Source of the DNA: an uncultured Acidimicrobiales bacterium
GTDB taxonomy: Bacteria > Actinomycetota > Acidimicrobiia > Acidimicrobiales > UBA10347
Reading direction: 5' to 3'
NCBI GenBank assembly: GCA_937942965.1
Contig: CALDGN010000047.1
Location: forward strand, 1-14,808
DNA length: 14,808 bases
The translations under genes and the position numbers were made by a program. The notes under the pieces were generated by a model. The model saw only the letters and a program-made list of their open reading frames with translations, searched no databases and was not told the DNA's origin. Shown here piece by piece: positions 7,367-13,621 of this stretch (its first letter is position 1; the number at the start of each line of letters is the position of its first letter).

Positions 7367-7666
7367 TCACATCTTGGCGATGTTCGCGACCTCGTAGCGG
7401 TGTAGCTCTCGGCCCCGAATATCGAGATTCTCGAGCACTCGGCGGAACGTCGCCATGTGCGGGGTCTCGAAGTGGGCGGCGAGTTCTTCTTCGGACTGCC
7501 ACATTTCGAAGATCTGGATGGTGCCAGGCGAGGCCAGACTTTCGCTGAATCGGTACTCGTGACAGCCGGTCTCTTGGAGGGTGGCCGCCATCATGACGTC
7601 AGCCGCCGCTCGAAGATCGTCGACTTGGGCGGGATCGATGGAGATGGTTCCAGCGACGATGAGCAT
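7367..7666 (-). CDS. Antibiotic biosynthesis monooxygenase (ABM)-fold small protein
   Basis: This 99-residue protein fits the dimeric alpha+beta barrel ABM family (YgiN-like), which includes cofactor-free quinol monooxygenases and heme-related enzymes. Supporting features are the small single-domain size, the N-terminal strand MLIVAGTISI, a helix with TLQETGCHEYRFSES, and the conserved run IFEMWQSEEELAAHFETPHM leading into the last strand. The substrate cannot be told from sequence; most genomes hold several such proteins. The ATG has a plausible ribosome site (AAAGGG, about 8 bases upstream). It lies 68 bases after the phosphatase gene and 66 before typA on the same strand. Interlocking inverted repeats follow its stop directly, so read-through into typA may be regulated. 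Fold assignment is good and function is unknown. Confidence 0.85.
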   Translation of the reverse strand: MLIVAGTISIDPAQVDDLRAAADVMMAATLQETGCHEYRFSESLASPGTIQIFEMWQSEEELAAHFETPHMATFRRVLENLDIRGRELHRYEVANIAKM

Positions 7667-7734
7667 CCGCAGGGCCCTTTCGGTGTGGTCCGGCTGAGAC
7701 GATAGGCGCTTTTCTGGTCGCAGTCTCGATCTCG

Positions 7735-8562
7735 TCAGCTGCGAGCGTGCGCAGTCGCCGAATCGAGGCCCGGTCCGATCTCGTCCCAGATCTCGGGATG
7801 CGCGGTCAGCAGGCCCTTTTCGGCGACGCCAGGAAGGTACGGCGAACCGTCAAGGCGGCCGACGCGCAGCCCCGCTTCAGATGCGAGCAGGGTGCCGGGC
7901 GCGTGGTCCCACGGATGGGTGCGCCAGTAGAAGAGCGTGTCGATGCCGCCGTCGACCATGTCGAGATATTCGACGCCTGCACACCGACGGTCGAGGGTCC
8001 GGTTGATCGTCGGCGTTGCCGCAGCGATCGGATCCTTAAGGGTGTCCGGCAGGTATCGATCCTTGACGATGCCGTGGCGTTGCGGGGTGCCGAGCGGTGC
8101 CTGCAACCGCGTGCCATTTCGCCATGTGCCGCTGCCTTGTTCGGCGCGCACCATGACATCGGTGACCGGAAGCCAGATCCAGGCCGCCACCGTCGCGCCG
8201 CCTTCGCTATAGGCGACCATGACGGCAAAGTCGTCGGATCCTTTGACGAAGTTGGCGGTGCCGTCGACGGGATCGACGATCCACGCGGCCGGAGCCGTGC
8301 CGAGCTGATCGATCAGCGACGGGTCGGCGGCCACGGATTCTTCACCCACGACAGGGGCGTTGCGGACAGCCTGCAACTCGGGGATCAGCGCGAGTTCGCA
8401 CTCGCGGTCGGCGATCGTGACGAGGTCGCCAGGCGACTTCTCGTGGATCTCATCGTCAGCCAGTTGCTTGAACCGGTCGAGCACCTCGACGGTCGCGATA
8501 CGTCGGATGATGTCGCTCACGGCATCGATCCAGTTGGGGTCGGCCGAGCTGTCGTTGGTCAC
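7735..8562 (-). CDS. Inositol monophosphatase-family phosphatase
   Basis: From the GTG at 8560-8562 the protein has 275 residues, the normal family length. These are Mg2+-dependent, Li+-sensitive phosphatases acting on inositol phosphate, histidinol phosphate, fructose-1,6-bisphosphate or PAP. Visible motifs are KSPGDLVTIADR (about 42-53), the metal-binding GEES (73-76), DPVDGTANF (97-105), and the C-terminal WDHAPG (218-223) followed by LLASEAGLRVGRLDG. All metal ligands appear intact. Substrate is undecided: HisN-type histidinol phosphatase and SuhB-type inositol phosphatase are both possible. In-frame starts farther upstream, such as ATG 8631, would run through the 8601-8629 hairpin and give a basic, low-quality extension, so I reject them. 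No clear ribosome site precedes the GTG, so a leaderless message is possible. It is the first of four minus-strand genes leading to typA and the helicase. Confidence 0.9.
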   Translation of the reverse strand: MTNDSSADPNWIDAVSDIIRRIATVEVLDRFKQLADDEIHEKSPGDLVTIADRECELALIPELQAVRNAPVVGEESVAADPSLIDQLGTAPAAWIVDPVDGTANFVKGSDDFAVMVAYSEGGATVAAWIWLPVTDVMVRAEQGSGTWRNGTRLQAPLGTPQRHGIVKDRYLPDTLKDPIAAATPTINRTLDRRCAGVEYLDMVDGGIDTLFYWRTHPWDHAPGTLLASEAGLRVGRLDGSPYLPGVAEKGLLTAHPEIWDEIGPGLDSATAHARS

Positions 8563-8600
8563 CGTTCGAGTGTGGCAGCGATGCGGCCCCTTGCGCGTCC

Positions 8601-8629
8601 GAGCACGACGCAAACCTCGCGTCGTGCTC
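8601..8629 (-). terminator. Perfect 11-bp hairpin after the DUF6777-type gene
   Basis: GAGCACGACGC (8601-8611) is exactly complementary to GCGTCGTGCTC (8619-8629) around a 7-base loop. On the minus strand it lies about 25 bases after the stop of the large surface-protein gene and 38 bases before the phosphatase GTG. No U-tract follows, as is common for actinobacterial terminator hairpins. It probably terminates the large gene. Its position also argues that the phosphatase starts at 8562. Confidence 0.72.
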
Positions 8630-8654
8630 ATTGGACTGCAGTGTTTGGCTTCGA

Positions 8655-11600
8655 TCAGGCGACAGGCTCGCAGAATTGCGTGGCCGGATCGAACCACGCG
8701 CCGTAGTTTGCGGCCTGATTGAAGTCTCGAGGACAGCACACGCCGTCCCAGTCCCGAATCGGGTTACCCGGGACGCCCGAGCAGGCGGGAGCGCAATAGC
8801 CGCCGACATCGACGGCCTCGCCAGCCAAGCAGCACTCACCGTCGGTCGGGGCGACGATCCCGCCCGGGCAGCTCGTAGCGGGTGGACCACAGACGCCGTT
8901 GACGACGACCTCGCCCGATGCGCAGCAACGGCCCTGCAGGTCGAGGCCCGTCTGGCAGGTCGACACGCACTGGCCCGAGAACACGTCGCGTTCGGAGCCG
9001 TTCGGGCACGGTTCGTCACACACGCCTGATGCCGGGTTCGGCACCTGGGGAGCGACGCAACATTCGCCGACCAACGACAAGTTGCCGAACTCGCATGGCT
9101 TCTCGTCGCACTGGTTTGTCGACGCGTTGAACACTTCGTCTGCGCTGCAGACGATCTGGCAGTTGGTCGTTCCCGAGATGCGCTCAGAGCCGTTCGGGCA
9201 GCAGACGTTGTCACCTGCATCGAAGCTGCCGTCGGGACATCCGGCTGGAGGGATGTCGACGCACTGGCCGTTCTGGAGCTGTTGCCCTGCGCCGCAGGTC
9301 GGCGGTGGTGTGCGACAGCTTCCATCAGCGAGCAGCTCTTGGCCCGCAGGACAGCTCGGGATTGGCTCACAGCGTCCGTTGACCAAACGCTCACCTGAGC
9401 CGCAGGTTGGCGGAGGAACGCGACACGTGCCGTCGGCCAGCAGCTCTTGACCAGCGGGGCACTCGACCTCGATGTCTTCGCACCCGCCCTCGGTCAGCTC
9501 CTGGCCATCAGGACAGGTCGGCAGGTCCTCACACTCGTTGTCGACAAGTTGCTGACCCTCGGGGCAGTCGACCAGTTGGCATTCGCCCGCGACCAGACGC
9601 TCGTTCTCGTCCGGACACTCGGGCTCGCCCACGCACTCGTCGGCGCTGACGAACGCCGTCGCAGGCACAGGGTCACCGCCTGCGATTGCCCAATACGTGG
9701 CTCCGCCGAGTTCGGCGGTGTCGCCGGTCAACACGGCTTCGACGAACGAGGTGTTCTCGCCGCTGCCGAGCTGCACGCAGCACACATCGGGGGCCTCTTC
9801 GTTGATCACCGATGTGCCATTCGCAATCGGAGGACACGAGGTCACCGGCGTGGCGTCGCAGGCATCAGGGTTCGGCGACTGGGTCGTCGCATCGAACCAG
9901 AAGAGTCCGAAGTCGGCTTCGACTTCGATCAGATCGCCATTCGGTCCAGGACGGGTCTGGCCGGTGAAGGTCACGAGCGCGGGACCGTAGGGGCCTTCGA
10001 CGCAGCACGTCGGGCCGCTGTTCGCGGTCGTGGCGACGAACGCAGGTGGACACGTCGGCGGTGGGGGTGGCTCGCATTCGAATGCGCCAAAGAACGTTGC
10101 CTCCCATGGCACCCATCCTTGGCCACCGTCGACCTCCATCAAGATGTGGAGTCGTTCGATGGTCGCAGAGACGCCGATATCGGCCAGCGTCGTTGCTTCT
10201 TCGGGCCAGTCGAAGGCGGCTGCCTGCCACTGCTTCACCGTGAGTGTCCCGGCAGAAGGCGTACCAGGAACGACCGGACCGCTGTCCTTGAAGTTCGTGT
10301 GCATCGCCTGGGTCATGGCCGCGCAGGCCTCGCGTGGCACGCATGCATCGCCATTGAGTGTCGAGAGCGGAATCCAGCCGACCGGTCCAGTGCCGGCGAT
10401 CTGGACCTGCACCAGACCATTGGTCGGCGCTGCGGTGTCGATCAAGGTGACGGGAACGTTTCCGGCGTAGCCGACCACGTTGGTGATATCGATCGGATCT
10501 TCGACGTTCGCCCACAGGGTGATTTCGTCGAACGTGAAGATGTTGGCGTCGACATTCATCAAGCCGTCAACGGGGTTGGTCGTCGGGTTGCGCAACACCA
10601 GGTTGTCGCGAGATTGATTCGACGCCCGCTTACACAACGACACCGGGGTCGAGGTGCACTCGGCATCATCGACGAACTCGAGGTCACTCAGGTGGTTCCA
10701 GAAGCTGACCCCTCCCTCATCGAGCAGTCGAAGCTCGATCGAGGTGTCCTCGGCGATACCGGTTTCTTCGAGTCCGAGCCCGACGGCATGTCCCGCGAAT
10801 TCGACGCGGTGGAAGCCTGGCGTGATCGTCGGCGTCGGTGGCATCGGCGTGGTCACCGTTGCCCCACTCAGCTGGACGCAGGCACGCTCGGGCATGCAGT
10901 CCTCTGCCGTTGTCGTTTCATCGATGTCGGCCTGGTTGATCCAGGCGCTCGTCGCGGTCCGGCTTGGATGGCTGAACCGGATCAGGACGCGACCATTGCT
11001 GATCACGCGAGCCCCATCCTGGCCGACCGGCTTGACCTGGCCTGGCAGGATCGATGTCGAAGGCGAGTCCCCGATCCCGAGCTGGCCAAACGGCTGCTCG
11101 GCCGTCGCCGTGCGGAACACGGGCGCACCCGTCGCCGTGGGGCATTTCGGTTCGGCAAGCGGTGGTCGACAGAAGCGCTCGGTCGACGCGTTCGCCACTG
11201 GGGTCCAACCCATTTCGTCGGCACCGGTGCCCCACATGATCTCGACGTAGGCCTGGTCGCGGTACTCAGCCACCCGGTTCGTCATACGCACGTTCTGGGG
11301 AGCGTTGAAACGCTGCTTGTTCGAACCTGGTTCGACGAAGACCGTCGCCGGGAAGAGCAAGCACGCTGGTGGCTTGTACGGCGGAGGCGGTGGCGGCGTG
11401 ATCGGATTGCCGCAGTAGCAGCGTGTGCGAATGTCGCCGTTCTCATCAACGAGTACGGCCGTGCCCGCGTCGAGCACGCTGTTGATCTCGTAGGCCGACT
11501 TGGTCGTGTCATCGAATCCGTGGTTGATCACCGATACCGGTGCGGCGAGCACCTCGACCCGCAAGCTGCGGATGTAGCTCGGCATCTCGGCGAACGTGAT

Positions 11601-12293
11601 GCCTTGGACCTGAGCCCAGGCAGCGCCGATGTCGGGGTTCTCGGTCAGGAAGGAAATCAAGCGTTCGGGATCGCAGGTGTTCTCCGCGGTGCCGCCATAG
11701 AGGCCTGTCTTGATGTCCTCTTCAAGCTCATCGGCAATGAACGCCGGGGTTACTGTCGAGCCGCTGCTGTCTGACGAATCGTCGTCTCCACCCCCGTCAT
11801 CGCCGCCATCACCGCCGCCGCCCCGGCCTTCTTCGGCCATGAACGCGACCAGCTGGACTTCGAGCGGGAAGAACGGATCCGGACCGCGTTCGTCGCGAGA
11901 CTGGAAGACCGGCTCGGAACTCACCGCCGGTTGATCCATGATCACGTAGGTCGCTTCGTCTGCGGTCTGGCCATCGTCGCTTCGGTTCACGAAGACCAAG
12001 GCGCCTGCGGTTGCGAGACCGGCAACGAGCACGAGGACCATCGCGATCAGCCCGACGCGGCTCTTCTTCGGCGGTTCAGGCGCGGCCGCGTGCTGCTGCG
12101 TTGGCCACTGCTGTTGCTGCTGGCCCTGGATGACCGTGTTCTGACCCTGGTCGTAGCCAGGTTGGCCCTGGCCCGGTTGAGGTTGCCCATAGCCGGGCTG
12201 CTGCCCGTAGCCAGGTTGGCCGTAGCCAGGTTGGCCTGGCTGACCGTGCGGAGGTTGGCCCCCGCCCGTCGGAGGCTGCCACTCATTCGACAC
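8655..12293 (-). CDS. Large membrane-anchored DUF6777-type surface protein with Cys-rich repeats
   Basis: This 1212-residue protein starts at a GTG (12291-12293) with ribosome site GGGAG 11 bases upstream. Order of parts: Gly/Gln/Pro/Tyr-rich tail with PGYGQ repeats (1-78), basic KKSR then one transmembrane helix (80-102), a segment like the start of DUF6777 proteins (GPDPF, 137-141), an acidic Gly/Asp/Ser linker (153-180), and a DUF6777-like core (about 187-300; GLYGGT, CDPERL, NHGF, AGTAVLVD, CYCGNP). A proline stretch follows, then about seven divergent modules (311-893), each ending in a Trp and two Cys. The last 320 residues hold 38 Cys in short repeats. With the tail inside, everything after 102 would be outside the cell and probably disulfide-bonded. 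I recognise no catalytic motif. A surface, adhesion or cell-envelope role is inference. It appears to be its own transcription unit, with a 120-base gap upstream and a strong hairpin downstream. Confidence 0.88.
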   Translation of the reverse strand: MSNEWQPPTGGGQPPHGQPGQPGYGQPGYGQQPGYGQPQPGQGQPGYDQGQNTVIQGQQQQQWPTQQHAAAPEPPKKSRVGLIAMVLVLVAGLATAGALVFVNRSDDGQTADEATYVIMDQPAVSSEPVFQSRDERGPDPFFPLEVQLVAFMAEEGRGGGGDGGDDGGGDDDSSDSSGSTVTPAFIADELEEDIKTGLYGGTAENTCDPERLISFLTENPDIGAAWAQVQGITFAEMPSYIRSLRVEVLAAPVSVINHGFDDTTKSAYEINSVLDAGTAVLVDENGDIRTRCYCGNPITPPPPPPYKPPACLLFPATVFVEPGSNKQRFNAPQNVRMTNRVAEYRDQAYVEIMWGTGADEMGWTPVANASTERFCRPPLAEPKCPTATGAPVFRTATAEQPFGQLGIGDSPSTSILPGQVKPVGQDGARVISNGRVLIRFSHPSRTATSAWINQADIDETTTAEDCMPERACVQLSGATVTTPMPPTPTITPGFHRVEFAGHAVGLGLEETGIAEDTSIELRLLDEGGVSFWNHLSDLEFVDDAECTSTPVSLCKRASNQSRDNLVLRNPTTNPVDGLMNVDANIFTFDEITLWANVEDPIDITNVVGYAGNVPVTLIDTAAPTNGLVQVQIAGTGPVGWIPLSTLNGDACVPREACAAMTQAMHTNFKDSGPVVPGTPSAGTLTVKQWQAAAFDWPEEATTLADIGVSATIERLHILMEVDGGQGWVPWEATFFGAFECEPPPPPTCPPAFVATTANSGPTCCVEGPYGPALVTFTGQTRPGPNGDLIEVEADFGLFWFDATTQSPNPDACDATPVTSCPPIANGTSVINEEAPDVCCVQLGSGENTSFVEAVLTGDTAELGGATYWAIAGGDPVPATAFVSADECVGEPECPDENERLVAGECQLVDCPEGQQLVDNECEDLPTCPDGQELTEGGCEDIEVECPAGQELLADGTCRVPPPTCGSGERLVNGRCEPIPSCPAGQELLADGSCRTPPPTCGAGQQLQNGQCVDIPPAGCPDGSFDAGDNVCCPNGSERISGTTNCQIVCSADEVFNASTNQCDEKPCEFGNLSLVGECCVAPQVPNPASGVCDEPCPNGSERDVFSGQCVSTCQTGLDLQGRCCASGEVVVNGVCGPPATSCPGGIVAPTDGECCLAGEAVDVGGYCAPACSGVPGNPIRDWDGVCCPRDFNQAANYGAWFDPATQFCEPVA
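9237..9617 (-). repeat. Tandem Cys-rich repeats, about 18 residues per unit (seven units)
   Basis: Residues 893-1019 of the surface protein are about seven units of the form Cys, Pro/Gly, x, Gly, x-x-Leu, then Cys about 11 residues after the first, with 4-7 residues between units. Units starting at residues 945 and 981 are almost identical (CPAGQELLADG, then T or S, then C) and are 108 bases apart, showing duplication of a two-unit block. The pattern resembles small disulfide knots such as TIL- or EGF-like repeats, but I cannot assign it to a named family. Confidence 0.75.
9615..11363 (-). repeat. About seven divergent Trp/Cys-ended modules in the surface protein
   Basis: Residues 311-893 seem to be a degenerate tandem array. 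Each module starts after a Cys and ends with an aromatic motif (GWTP 362-365, AWIN 450-453, FWNH 531-534, GWIP 639-642, GWVP 726-729, FWFD 798-801, YWAI 867-870) followed 11-19 residues later by a Cys and 6-9 residues later by another. The Cys pairs are 375/384, 466/472, 546/554, 651/657, 740/748, 812/820 and 887/893. Spacing between Trp residues is roughly 70-108. The GWIP-type motif is reminiscent of bacterial SH3-like domains. Modules six and seven also share a CC pair (763-764, 838-839). The repeat pattern is seen; the SH3 comparison is inference. Confidence 0.55.
12152..12235 (-). repeat. 15-base repeats encoding the PGYGQ tail of the surface protein
   Basis: The 15-base unit CGTAGCCAGGTTGGC occurs perfectly at 12206-12220 and 12221-12235 in tandem and again at 12152-12166, with a degenerate copy between. 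In the minus-strand frame it encodes Gly-Gln-Pro-Gly-Tyr-type units of the cytoplasmic low-complexity tail. Copy number could vary by slippage without breaking the frame. Confidence 0.75.
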
Positions 12294-12413
12294 GTTGTTT
12301 TGTTCTCCCGCTCAGGATGGATTCCCGTCCACCGTTCCGCCGTCCCTCTAGAAGTAGCACGACCGTCCAGCGACTGTCACGACTCTAGCTGTGTTACCTC
12401 TGGCACACGTTCT
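12294..12413 (-). promoter_or_regulatory. Leader/promoter region of the surface-protein gene
   Basis: This 120-base gap lies between the oxidoreductase stop and the surface-protein GTG, both on the minus strand. It contains a good ribosome site (GGGAG, plus-strand 12305-12309) ahead of an A-rich spacer. A GTGACA element (plus-strand complement near 12374-12379) could be a -35 box, but the matching -10 is poor. No strong terminator hairpin for the upstream gene was found. Confidence 0.35.
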
Positions 12414-13505
12414 TCATGCCGTCTCCTGGCTAGGTGAACGTGGAGCCCTGTCGGTGTGCAGGTCGGTGAGGATTCCTCGCCACGCATCTGCGTCTTCGGC
12501 GGTGCGAACGGGGATCGAGAATTCGATCCGATCGACGCGTGCCGAGTAGCGATCGTTGAGTGCGGTGGCGATCTGGTCATGGGTCGCGACCGTGGCCACG
12601 GTGTGCAACATTTCGTCGTGCACGAGGCCAGGGAGTTCCTCCCATCGCTGCTGTTTCGAGAGCGCGGCGGCTTGCTCTGCGATGTCGCCCCAGCCGTGCA
12701 GCTCGAACGTTCGGCGATAGGACGGTGTCGAGAGATAGAACGCGACCCGGGCCCGCACGGTGCGGGCGACGGATTCGAGCCGCGCTTCGTCGGGTGCCGT
12801 GCCGATGAGTGGCTTCATGCACACCTCGACCTCGGCGACGTCTCGGCCGCTCCGGGCCGCACCGCGGGCGATATGGGGGTGCACCTCGGCATCGATGAAT
12901 GCGGGCGTGCAGACCGGATGCAGCCGGACGCCGTCGGCGACCTCGCCCGCCATCGCCACCATGTTCGGCCCGATCGCCGCAACGTGGATCGGAATGGTGG
13001 GATGTTCGATCGGTCCGGGGTTGAACAGCGGCACCATCAGGTTCAGGTTGTAGTGCTCGCTTTCGAAGGCCAGGTCGGTTCCGTTCTGCCAGCAGTCCCA
13101 AACGGCACGCATGGCCTGGATGTAGTCCCGCATCCACGGCGCAGGAGCGTGCCACTCCATGCCGAAGCGTCGGCGCACGTGGCCTCGGACCTGTGAACCG
13201 AGCCCCAGGATGAACCGGCCGCCGCTTAACTTCTGCAGCGACCAGGCCGACATCGCCGTGATCGTTGGGCTGCGGGGAAACGCCATGGCCACCGAGGTGC
13301 CGATGCCGATCGTCGACGTCGCCGCCGCTCCGAGCGCCAAGAGTTGATACGGGTCGTCCTTGGTTTCCTCGACAAGGACGGCGTCGAAGCCGAGCTCCTC
13401 CGCCTGCGCAGCGCCGTCGGCAAAATCGCCGATCCAGAGCGGCGTTTCTGGTTCGCGAAGGCCCGGATCGAGCTTGCCGAGGGGGAGGAGCGTTTCGATG
13501 AGCAC
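12414..13505 (-). CDS. F420-dependent LLM-class (luciferase-like) oxidoreductase
   Basis: This 363-residue protein is a TIM-barrel luciferase-like enzyme of the actinobacterial type expected to use coenzyme F420. It resembles the TIGR03617-type branch: an N-terminal helix with AAQAEELGFDAVLVEET, IGIGTSVAMAFPRSP (about residues 66-80), GGRFILGLGSQVRGHVRRRF (95-114), the motif HVAAIGPNMVAMAGEVADG near the middle, and a C-terminal segment ending in DLHTDRAP. Substrate is unknown; many paralogs occur per genome. The GTG start at 13503-13505 has only a weak ribosome site. The gene is divergent from a nitronate-monooxygenase-family gene with a long palindrome between them, so the two are probably co-regulated. 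Family is firm; F420 rather than FMN use is inferred from the subfamily. Confidence 0.9.
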   Translation of the reverse strand: MLIETLLPLGKLDPGLREPETPLWIGDFADGAAQAEELGFDAVLVEETKDDPYQLLALGAAATSTIGIGTSVAMAFPRSPTITAMSAWSLQKLSGGRFILGLGSQVRGHVRRRFGMEWHAPAPWMRDYIQAMRAVWDCWQNGTDLAFESEHYNLNLMVPLFNPGPIEHPTIPIHVAAIGPNMVAMAGEVADGVRLHPVCTPAFIDAEVHPHIARGAARSGRDVAEVEVCMKPLIGTAPDEARLESVARTVRARVAFYLSTPSYRRTFELHGWGDIAEQAAALSKQQRWEELPGLVHDEMLHTVATVATHDQIATALNDRYSARVDRIEFSIPVRTAEDADAWRGILTDLHTDRAPRSPSQETA

Positions 13506-13538
13506 GCGTCCAGTGTTGACCGCCTCCGCGGCCCGGGA

Positions 13539-13588
13539 GAAATTTGTGCAGTTCGCCCGCTACCGGCGGGTGTAACTGCACAAATTTC
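13539..13588. promoter_or_regulatory. 50-base imperfect palindrome midway between two divergent flavin-enzyme genes
   Basis: GAAATTTGTGCAGTT (13539-13553) is perfectly complementary to AACTGCACAAATTTC (13574-13588). Inside, seven more pairs form (13554-13560 with 13566-13572, including one G-U) after a single-base bulge at 13573, leaving a 5-base loop. Its centre is at 13563.5, exactly the midpoint between the GTG at 13505 and the ATG at 13622, with 33 bases on each side. It may be a shared operator, a hairpin in both leaders, or a dispersed intergenic repeat. Its base composition (AT-rich ends, GC-rich tip) differs from the surroundings. Confidence 0.75.
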
Positions 13589-13621
13589 GTTGAGAGGTGG
13601 ACCGGTAGCGAGAATGGGGCC

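Noticed and set aside
5291..8706. Several long plus-strand open frames opposite typA and the phosphatase (5291-6304, 6446-7405, 7747-8706)
   Set aside because: All are antisense to genes with intact catalytic motifs and show no domain themselves; long antisense frames are expected in this high-GC sequence.
8563..8739. Extended N-terminus of the phosphatase up to 8739
   Set aside because: It would overlap the end of the surface-protein gene, cross a strong hairpin and add a basic segment that the family lacks.
9447..11774. A 775-codon open frame on the plus strand, antisense to the surface-protein gene
   Set aside because: It has no recognisable domain and an Arg/His/Asp-rich composition typical of an antisense shadow. 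The minus-strand frame has a good start, a membrane helix, family similarity and ordered repeats.
13544..13621. Upstream ATG for the nitronate monooxygenase, adding 26 residues
   Set aside because: The start lies inside the palindrome, the extension is unlike the family, and the ATG at 13622 matches the usual N-terminus.
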